Assembly (NCBI GenBank): GCA_030263275.1
Contig: SZOR01000135.1
Span: forward strand, 1-9,501
Length of the DNA: 9,501 nt
Reading direction: 5' to 3'
Source of the DNA: DSNY01 sp016861185
Lineage (GTDB): Bacteria; Pseudomonadota; Gammaproteobacteria; Burkholderiales; Burkholderiaceae_F
Shown here: positions 1 to 7,587 of the stretch, piece by piece
Numbering within the stretch: position 1 is the stretch's first letter
Layout: each line of letters starts with the position of its first letter
The notes under the pieces: generated by a model
What the model saw: the letters and a program-made list of their open reading frames with translations, nothing else
What the model was told of the DNA's origin: nothing
Database searches by the model: none
Position numbers and translations under genes: made by a program

Positions 1-104
1 TCGACGCCGAGTCCTTCGAGGGTCGTGCGGGCGACGATGGCGTTGACCGGGTTGTCCTCGACGAGGAGCACGCGGCCGGCGAATTGGGGCAGAAGCGCTT
101 GCAT
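1..104 (-). CDS. Response regulator receiver-domain protein, N-terminal fragment
   Basis: Read on the minus strand, the first 34 codons give a short leader followed by GRVLLVEDNPVNAIVAR. This is the first beta strand and acidic pocket of a CheY-like receiver domain; the ED pair would bind Mg2+ near the phospho-acceptor Asp, which lies outside the window. The DNPVN form is typical of receivers linked to hybrid histidine kinases and of stand-alone regulators. ATG at 104 is the only start: the frame stays open up to a TAG at 237-239 but contains no ATG, GTG or TTG upstream, and no clear Shine-Dalgarno precedes it. No histidine-kinase sequence is visible upstream in any minus frame, so this looks like the true N-terminus rather than the tail of a hybrid kinase. 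The output domain, if any, is beyond the edge. It is divergent from the ECF sigma gene. Confidence 0.75.
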   Translation of the reverse strand, partial: MQALLPQFAGRVLLVEDNPVNAIVARTTLEGLGV

Positions 105-340
105 CGAAGGCGGTCGGCGTGCCCGCGCCGAGGAATCCGGACGGCCGGGGCCGCGCGGGCGATGGTTACCCCGGATCGCGCCATGCTGCCGGGCGCCGGC
201 GGCGGCGATGGTCCGAGTTGCGCGCGCCGCGCCGCGCTATTCCGGACATCGCCGGACCTGCGGCCAGCCCTCGGCGCGGAACCGCCGCCGGCGCATCATG
301 CCGGCCGGCGGGAACTTTTTCGGGACCGGATCGCAATAGC
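105..340. other. Divergent intergenic region
   Basis: About 236 bases lie between the receiver gene on the left and the ECF sigma gene on the right. No reading frame here has a recognisable protein. It should carry promoters for both directions, but only the rightward one (311-336) is visible as a candidate. Otherwise I see only GC-rich sequence. Confidence 0.5.
311..336 (+). promoter_or_regulatory. Candidate ECF-type promoter of the sigma operon
   Basis: GGAAC at 311-315, followed by a T run, matches the -35 element used by many ECF sigma factors. Exactly 16 bases later comes CGCA (332-335), near the usual CGTC -10 element. Transcription would then start at about 340-345, almost on the start codon, giving a leaderless or nearly leaderless mRNA. 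ECF sigmas commonly drive their own operon through such a site. Seen: the motif and spacing. Inferred: use and autoregulation. Confidence 0.45.
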
Positions 341-346
341 GTGGAA

Positions 347-955
347 ATGGCCTTCGACCCGACGACGACGCGCGCCGCCACCGACGCCGAACTGCTCGCC
401 CGCGCGGCGACGGCCGCCGCGCCGTTGCGCGCGCCCGCGATCGAAGAGCTGTTTCGGCGTCACCGAGCGGCGGTGTACCGCTACGCGTGGCTGCTGACCG
501 GCTCCGAATCGGCCGCGGCCGACGTGCTGCAGGAGACCTTTCTCGCGCTGCTGGACGCGCCGGTCGGTTTCGATCCCGCGCGCGGCTCCGCCGCTGCGTA
601 CCTGTGCGGCATCGCGCGCCATCTCGCGCTGCGTGACCGCGCGAGCCGCGTGCAGGCGGTCGACGACATCACGCCGGTCGCCGAGGACGGCGAGCGCGCC
701 GACGCGCCGGCGCTGCCGCCGCTGCCGGCCGACGAAGTCGAGCGCGCCCGGGCGATCGATGCGCTGTACGCGGCGATCCGCGCATTGCCGCCGCACTACC
801 GCGACGTGCTGATGCTGGTCGAGCTGCAGGAGTTCTCTTATGCCGATGCCGCCGCGATCGCGGGCATCGAGGTCGGCACCGTGCGGTCGCGCCTGGCGCG
901 CGCGAAGGCGCGGCTGCTGGAACTTCTGGCGGCGCCGCGCGCAATAGATCGATGA
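347..955 (+). CDS. RNA polymerase ECF-family sigma factor
   Basis: 202 residues, normal for a two-domain ECF sigma factor that recruits RNA polymerase to a small regulon. Region 2 covers about residues 33-100 and includes the -10-recognition segment DVLQETFLALL (59-69). A variable linker follows (about 101-133). Region 4 covers about 134-195, with LPPHYRDVLMLVELQEFSY followed by the helix-turn-helix ending GTVRSRLARAK (about 177-187), which reads the -35 element. I chose ATG 347; GTG 341 is also in frame, two codons upstream. Neither has a good ribosome site, which suits the nearly leaderless promoter just upstream. The stop overlaps an ATG of the next gene (ATGA at 952-955), so translation is probably coupled. 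There is no C-terminal SnoaL-like extension. Family assignment is firm; the regulated stress is unknown. Confidence 0.93.
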   Translation: MAFDPTTTRAATDAELLARAATAAAPLRAPAIEELFRRHRAAVYRYAWLLTGSESAAADVLQETFLALLDAPVGFDPARGSAAAYLCGIARHLALRDRASRVQAVDDITPVAEDGERADAPALPPLPADEVERARAIDALYAAIRALPPHYRDVLMLVELQEFSYADAAAIAGIEVGTVRSRLARAKARLLELLAAPRAIDR

Positions 956-958
956 GGA
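955..958 (+). promoter_or_regulatory. Ribosome binding site deciding the anti-sigma start
   Basis: AGGA at 955-958, inside TGAGGA and overlapping the sigma stop codon, lies five bases before ATG 964. The alternative ATG at 952 overlaps the sigma stop and has no purine-rich element before it. This favours 964 as the start of the second gene. Confidence 0.55.
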
Positions 959-963
959 CGCCG

Positions 964-1470
964 ATGGATTCCCGCACCGATGAACCGCTCGACCGCTGGC
1001 TCGCCGCCGCACGCGACGAGCTTGCGCGCCGCGAACCGCCGCCGTGGAGCGAAGGCGAGCTGCGCTCGCGCATCGACGAACGGCTCGCGCTGCAGGCGGT
1101 CGCCGGTGCACGGCCCGCGATGCGACCGCGCGCGCAACCGCGCGCCGCGTCCGCCAAGCGCCGATTCCTCGTGTGGCTGGGCGCACCGGCGATGGCCGCC
1201 GGCGCGTTCGCGCTGCTGCTCGTCGCCGGCACGCTGCCGCGCTCCGGCGGCGGTCCGAACCCGGAGCGGTCCGCGCCATTCATCGCGCTGACGTCGATCG
1301 ACGCGATCGCCGCGGAGCCGGGCAAGGTCGTCGTCCCGGCGCGCGTTCCGCGCGCGCAACTTGCCGACTACGGCCTGCCGGTCGATCCGGCGCGGGCCGA
1401 CGTGCCGGCGCAAGCCGAATTCCTGCTGTCCGCGCGCGGCGTCGTGCTCGCCGTGCGCTTTGTCGAATGA
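964..1470 (+). CDS. Single-TM anti-sigma-like protein
   Basis: 168 residues from ATG 964 (172 if ATG 952 is used). Residues 1-66 are charged and cytoplasmic, beginning with an acidic, helix-prone stretch. One membrane helix lies at about 68-90 after the basic AKRR, followed by LPRSGGG. The remaining 75 or so residues would be periplasmic and include QLADYGLPVDPARADVPAQ. I see no HxxxCxxC zinc anti-sigma motif, in fact no cysteine at all, so it is not a ZAS-type factor. Position directly behind an ECF sigma gene, overlap with it, and the N-in/C-out single-helix shape are what suggest it holds the sigma factor at the membrane. That role is inferred from context and topology; I recognise no named domain. 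It ends 11 bases before the next gene, with a strong ribosome site in between. Confidence 0.7.
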   Translation: MDSRTDEPLDRWLAAARDELARREPPPWSEGELRSRIDERLALQAVAGARPAMRPRAQPRAASAKRRFLVWLGAPAMAAGAFALLLVAGTLPRSGGGPNPERSAPFIALTSIDAIAAEPGKVVVPARVPRAQLADYGLPVDPARADVPAQAEFLLSARGVVLAVRFVE

Positions 1471-1481
1471 GGAGACCCGCG

Positions 1482-2519
1482 ATGTACCGATCGTTGATCG
1501 CCGCCGGAATGTTCGCCGCAACGGGCGCCGTTCTGGCGCAGCCTGCAGCCGCGCCCGCCGCTCATGTGCCCGCGCCTCCGGCGGCGCAGCACGCTTCTTT
1601 CGATCTGGCGCTGCCCAATCTCGGCTTCGCGTCGTCCGAGATCGGCGGCCGCGTCGTCAAAGGCGCGCCGTACACGGCCGACGCCGTCACCGAAACCGCG
1701 CAGACCCTGGCCGACGGCAACCGCATCGTGCGCAAGTCGACGACGCGGCTGGCGCGCGACAGCGAGGGCCGCACGCGGCAGGAGCGCATCGGCCGCGACG
1801 GGCAGGTCGCGTCGATCTTCATCAACGACGTCGTCGCCGGCAAGCGCTACATGCTGTCGCCCGCGCGCAAGACCGCGCTCGAGCTGCCGCGTGCGCCGCT
1901 CGCCGAAGGCGTGCCGCTCGCGCCGGCAGCGTCGGCCGACGAGATGCGCTCGTGGGCCGAGGCAATGCGCGAATGGGCGCGCGACTTCGCCGCCCGCTTC
2001 CGCGCCGAGCACGTCGAAACCCGCACCGAAAAGACCAAGGACGGCGAAGTGCGGGTCACCGTCAATCGCCGCTCGACGACGAGCGACGCGCCCGGCGACG
2101 TCGCGGTCGACGTGATCCGCGTCGCCGAAGTCCCGCACGTGCCGGTGCCGCCGGTGCCCCCGGTTCCCGGCGTGGCACCCGTGCCGCCGGTACCACCCGT
2201 GCCGATGATCGCGCCGCCGCCGGGGCAGGGCGTCACGACTCCGCTCGGCGCGAAGGAGTTCGACGGCGTGCGCGCCGACGGCACCCGCACCACCTGGACG
2301 ATCCCCGCCGGCCGCATCGGCAACGAGAAGCCGATCGAGATCGTCTCCGAACGCTGGTATTCGCCCGAGCTGATGCTTGTCGTCACCACGCGCCATGCCG
2401 ATCCGCGCAGCGGCGAAACGAGCTACCGGCTGGTCAACCTCAAGCGCGGCGAACCGGACGCGGCGCTGTTCAAGCTGCCGGGCGATTACGAGCTGCGCGG
2501 GCTGAAGAAGCGTCCCTGA
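1482..2519 (+). CDS. Secreted protein of the ECF operon with Pro-Val linker
   Basis: 345 residues. The start ATG 1482 follows a good GAGGAGA site at 1469-1475. Residues 1-19 form a Sec signal peptide ending VLA before Q20, so the protein is periplasmic or exported. An N-terminal domain (about 40-140) contains TADAVTETAQTLADGNRIVR and EGRTRQERIG. A charged helical segment (about 152-190) rich in W and R follows. A tract of repeated VPPVP units spans about 217-248 and ends PPPG. The C-terminal domain (about 252-340) contains IPAGRIGNEKPIEIVSERWY and RLVNLKRGEPD. The TADAVTET and ERWYSPEL motifs resemble uncharacterised exported proteins that I recall from Acidobacteria and Proteobacteria. No enzyme motif is seen and the function is unknown. 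As the last gene of the sigma operon it may be the sensed or regulated envelope component (inference). Confidence 0.85.
   Translation: MYRSLIAAGMFAATGAVLAQPAAAPAAHVPAPPAAQHASFDLALPNLGFASSEIGGRVVKGAPYTADAVTETAQTLADGNRIVRKSTTRLARDSEGRTRQERIGRDGQVASIFINDVVAGKRYMLSPARKTALELPRAPLAEGVPLAPAASADEMRSWAEAMREWARDFAARFRAEHVETRTEKTKDGEVRVTVNRRSTTSDAPGDVAVDVIRVAEVPHVPVPPVPPVPGVAPVPPVPPVPMIAPPPGQGVTTPLGAKEFDGVRADGTRTTWTIPAGRIGNEKPIEIVSERWYSPELMLVVTTRHADPRSGETSYRLVNLKRGEPDAALFKLPGDYELRGLKKRP
2130..2225 (+). repeat. In-gene tandem VPPVP-coding repeat
   Basis: Degenerate tandem codons for Val-Pro and Pro-Pro-Val units encode residues about 217-248 of the secreted protein. The DNA copies vary at third positions (for example ccg, ccc and cca for Pro), so the repeat is kept at protein level rather than being a recent slippage product. 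It probably forms an extended polyproline linker between two folded domains. Confidence 0.7.
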
Positions 2520-2523
2520 CGCC

Positions 2524-2561
2524 GCCGCCCGGGGCGGCCGACGTTGCGCGCCGGGGCGCGC
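2524..2561. terminator. Two GC hairpins in the convergent gap
   Basis: The 43-base gap between the converging operons holds two perfect stems. GCCGCC at 2524-2529 pairs with GGCGGC at 2533-2538, and GCGCGC at 2546-2551 pairs with GCGCGC at 2556-2561, directly beside the uvrA stop codon. Neither is followed by a clear T run in either direction. They could slow or end transcription from both sides, but a classical intrinsic terminator is not proven. Confidence 0.4.
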
Positions 2562-2562
2562 G

Positions 2563-5430
<2,868 letters not shown>

Positions 5431-5459
5431 GGGCGTCGGGCGGGATGAGCGAACCCGAC

Positions 5460-5485
5460 ACTATAAGAAACTTCGGCGTCGACGC
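5460..5485 (-). promoter_or_regulatory. Candidate uvrA promoter with adjacent palindrome
   Basis: On the minus strand TATAGT (5460-5465) is a good -10 candidate, about 30 bases before the uvrA ATG. The -35 position is GC-rich and does not match consensus. A perfect 10-base palindrome, GCGTCGACGC, lies at 5476-5485, inside the spacer and -35 area, and could be an operator. It is not a LexA box: no CTG-N10-CAG is seen. Confidence 0.35.
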
Positions 5486-5498
5486 GCGAGTCGCCGTT

Positions 5499-5517
5499 CG
5501 CTCCTTCTCCGGGAGCG
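5499..5517. repeat. Short inverted repeat upstream of uvrA
   Basis: CGCTCC at 5499-5504 pairs with GGAGCG at 5512-5517 across a seven-base loop. It lies between the uvrA promoter candidate and the larger palindromic repeat. Its role is unknown. Confidence 0.35.
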
Positions 5518-5534
5518 CCTGCGGGCGGTGCACC

Positions 5535-5635
5535 GGAAATCCCCCGCGCGCTGGCGCGCGCCGCCCCCTTTTCAAAGTGGGCTCCGAACCCACCCCCTTT
5601 GGAAAAGGAGGTCGGCCGAAGGCCGGGGGGATTCC
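5535..5635. repeat. Multi-stem intergenic palindromic repeat
   Basis: Outer arms GGAAATCCCCC (5535-5545) and GGGGGGATTCC (5625-5635) are inverted copies with one small offset. They enclose a series of hairpins: GCGCGC 5546-5551 with 5554-5559; GTGGG 5577-5581 with CCCAC 5589-5593; CCTTT 5596-5600 with AAAGG 5604-5608; CGGCC 5613-5617 with GGCCG 5621-5625. The C-run/TTTT/AAAG/G-run pattern flanked by AATCCCCC resembles a dispersed intergenic repeat that I recall from proteobacterial genomes. Here it sits between the stop of the small exported protein gene and the uvrA promoter, so it may also act as that operon's terminator or protect its mRNA 3' end. Its copy number in the genome cannot be seen from this window. 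Confidence 0.7.
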
Positions 5636-5669
5636 GCGGCCCGACGGCGGCCGAAGGAGCTTCGAGAGG

Positions 5670-6044
5670 CTAAGGAGCCGCCTCGACCTTGACCCACTCG
5701 GCCGTCTTGCGCGTCGCGTCGGTGAACTTGACTTCGACGCGCCGGCCCTTCTGCAGGTCGGCCAAGCGGCCCGTCGTCGCGGACAGCCGTTGGGCGCTGC
5801 GGTCGATCCAGATGCGCGTGCGGTCGGTCAGCGCGCAGCGGTACGACGTTGCGCCCGCGCTTACGGTCATCGTTCGCGCGGCCGCGTCGATCGCCTCGAC
5901 CGTGCCGATGACGGTTGCCTTGCCCGACAGCCCGGGCGATTGCCCGATCGGAATGAACTGCTCGGTGGCCTTCTGCGCACGCGCGATCAAGGGCGCGGCC
6001 AGCAGCGCCAGCGCGCATCGTGCGAACAATCGTCGCCGGTTCAT
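5670..6044 (-). CDS. Small exported protein paired with the cytochrome c gene
   Basis: 124 residues. The N-terminus MNRRRLFARC leads a hydrophobic stretch ending ARA at 21-23, a clear signal peptide. The RRRLF pattern leaves open export by the Tat route, but the match to the Tat motif is only partial. The mature part is about 100 residues and looks all-beta. It contains GTVEAIDAAARTMTV (about 47-61), then a polar strand with a lone Cys70, and ends KGRRVEVKFTDATRKTAEW. That layout recalls small OB-like periplasmic domains such as DUF5666, but I cannot assign it. The ATG at 6044 follows GAAGGAG with six bases of spacing. The cytochrome gene ends only 16 bases upstream on the same strand, so the two are almost certainly cotranscribed. 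A role as partner or accessory of the cytochrome is inferred from position alone. Confidence 0.8.
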   Translation of the reverse strand: MNRRRLFARCALALLAAPLIARAQKATEQFIPIGQSPGLSGKATVIGTVEAIDAAARTMTVSAGATSYRCALTDRTRIWIDRSAQRLSATTGRLADLQKGRRVEVKFTDATRKTAEWVKVEAAP

Positions 6045-6060
6045 CGCCTGCTCCTTCGCC

Positions 6061-7404
6061 CTATTCGACCAGCGCCGCGCGCGCCTGTTTCAGCGCCGCG
6101 ACCGCCTGCTGCAGCCAGTATGCGCGCGTGAACAGGGCCTGCTGCGCCCTGCGCGCGAAGCGCCGCGCGTTTTCGAGCGGCGCGAGCGCCTCCGGATGCA
6201 GGTCCGCTTCGCGCAGCACGCGAATCGCGTCGCCGACGTCGCCGATCGCCTGCTTGAAGACCGACTGCGTCGGATCGTCGTGCGGCGCGGCCGATTCGAG
6301 CAGTTCGATGCCCGAGCGGATGTTCTCGAGCGCGTTGAGCACGCGCAGGAACGAGGCGATCGCCTGAGTCTGCGTCGCATCGAGCTTGATGCCGCTTCCG
6401 GTGGCGCCGGCCAGCGCCTTGCCCGCGGGCGAGTTGTTGAACGATTCGCCGTCGTAGAAGGCGACCGCCGCTTCGAGCGTGGCCACCGAGTTGTCGTGGA
6501 AGAACGGGCCGGTATCCGCCGCTTCGACGAGCGGCGGCGTGTTGAACGTGCCGTCGCCGGGGGTGCCGAACCCGTCGTCGCGCGGCGGTTTCTCGCCGGC
6601 GAGCCGCGGCGGCCGGTCGGGCAGATTCTCCACGCCCGTGTCGAAGTTCTGATTGCCGAGGTTGCCGCCGCCGAAGTCGGCGCTGGCGCCGGCGTTGACG
6701 TGACAGAAGTTGCACTTGCCGACTTTGCGGTCGAGGAACAGCTCCTGCCCGCGCTTCGCGACCGCGCTCTTCAAGGGCAGCGGCAGCTTCGGGTCTTCCT
6801 TGCGCCCGAGCGAGAGCTGGAACGCTTCGAGCGCGTCGAGCTCCTCGTCGGTCGGCAGCCTGAAGTCCACGCCGGGCACGCGCGCGAGCGTCTTCGTGAA
6901 GTGCTGGATCACCGCGCCGGTGGCGAAGGATCGCAGCGATCCGTCGCCCGGCGCGCCGTCGCCGGACCAGCCGGTGCGCGGACCCGCGGGGCTCGCGACC
7001 GAAGTCCGCAGCGCGAGCGTGTGCGGAACGCCGCGCATCACGAACCTGTTGGCGAGATCGTCGAAGCCGTCGAGGTTTTCGAGGATCAGTCCGAACGCGC
7101 GCATCAGCCGCGGGTTCTCGAAGTTCTTCGCCAACGCGGGAACGAACTCGGCGACGAACAGCGGATCGCTGGCCGGCAGACGCGCGATGAACGCCGCGTC
7201 GATCGTGAAGTTGTTGTCGGCCGGGTGGCAGGTGCCGCAGGTGCGGCCGTTGCCCGCAAAGGTCTCGTTGAAGAAGATGCGCCGGCCCTTGGCGATCAGC
7301 GCGGCCTGCGGATCGGTGGGCGGCGGCATCGTTTCGCACGCGGCCACGAGCGCGGCGATCGCTGCGAGCATGGCCGCACGCCCGCACATGGCTTGCGTTC
7401 TCAT
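6061..7404 (-). CDS. Di-heme cytochrome c lipoprotein, CCP/MauG-like
   Basis: 447 residues. A signal peptide ends in lipobox VAAC, so Cys23 is probably lipidated and the protein membrane-anchored in the periplasm. Two c-type heme sites are present: CGTCH (56-60) and CNFCH (231-235), one per domain as in bacterial cytochrome c peroxidases. The second domain carries TGPFFHDNSVATLEAAVAFY (299-317), the counterpart of the peroxidase PYFHDGS segment. Classical enzymes have a Met heme ligand shortly after that segment; here the matching place is Tyr317, and no Met occurs after residue 123, which recalls the His-Tyr heme of MauG. The last 100 or so residues (about 345-447) are a helical extension not typical of the family. 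ATG 7404 is preceded by GGGGAGG. The reaction could be peroxide reduction or substrate oxidation and cannot be decided from sequence. Confidence 0.85.
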   Translation of the reverse strand: MRTQAMCGRAAMLAAIAALVAACETMPPPTDPQAALIAKGRRIFFNETFAGNGRTCGTCHPADNNFTIDAAFIARLPASDPLFVAEFVPALAKNFENPRLMRAFGLILENLDGFDDLANRFVMRGVPHTLALRTSVASPAGPRTGWSGDGAPGDGSLRSFATGAVIQHFTKTLARVPGVDFRLPTDEELDALEAFQLSLGRKEDPKLPLPLKSAVAKRGQELFLDRKVGKCNFCHVNAGASADFGGGNLGNQNFDTGVENLPDRPPRLAGEKPPRDDGFGTPGDGTFNTPPLVEAADTGPFFHDNSVATLEAAVAFYDGESFNNSPAGKALAGATGSGIKLDATQTQAIASFLRVLNALENIRSGIELLESAAPHDDPTQSVFKQAIGDVGDAIRVLREADLHPEALAPLENARRFARRAQQALFTRAYWLQQAVAALKQARAALVE

Positions 7405-7458
7405 GGCCGCCTCCCCTTCGAGCGATACAGCTCGCTGTCGAACGCCGGCAGCGAAAAA

Positions 7459-7467
7459 ATCCTAGCA
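7459..7467 (-). promoter_or_regulatory. Candidate extended -10 promoter of the cytochrome operon
   Basis: On the minus strand TGCTAGGAT forms an extended -10 element (TAGGAT at 7459-7464 with TG one base upstream), followed by a run of six T. Transcription would start near 7452, about 50 bases before the cytochrome ATG. No convincing -35 element is seen, which is tolerable for an extended -10. A small inverted repeat, CGAGC 7419-7423 with GCTCG 7430-7434, would fall in the leader just before the ribosome site. Confidence 0.35.
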
Positions 7468-7587
7468 GCGCGCCGTCGCGCGAGCTATCGCGCTTTCGGG
7501 CGGCGCCTCGGACGGATCGACTACCATTCGCCTCCCGCGCGCGCACCCGAGTGCCTCCGCCGCGCCGCCCGCTTCAAGCTTCCTCCG

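Noticed and set aside
119..346. Upstream extension of the sigma factor from ATG 119
   Set aside because: These 76 residues are Pro/Arg/Ala-rich and unlike any ECF N-terminus. The ECF promoter candidate lies inside them, and the family start fits 341 or 347.
2130..2225. Pro-Val coding repeat as a CRISPR array or satellite
   Set aside because: The units are too short and lie in frame within a gene, with only protein-level conservation and no spacers.
1368..2396. 342-residue minus-strand frame opposite the secreted protein
   Set aside because: It is Arg/Gly/Asp-rich and antisense to a gene with a signal peptide and good ribosome site; its Gly/His-rich stretch is only the reverse of the Pro-Val repeat.
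5431..5534. LexA (SOS) box in front of uvrA
   Set aside because: I looked for CTG-N10-CAG on both strands near the promoter and found none.
6041..7546. 501-residue minus-strand frame over the cytochrome gene
   Set aside because: It is a shadow of the cytochrome frame, without heme motifs or a signal peptide.
5689..7587. N-terminal extension of the MFS frame by more than 600 residues
   Set aside because: This part runs antisense through the cytochrome and small-protein genes and gives Arg/Ala-rich non-domain sequence. The YajR-like protein begins naturally at 7588.
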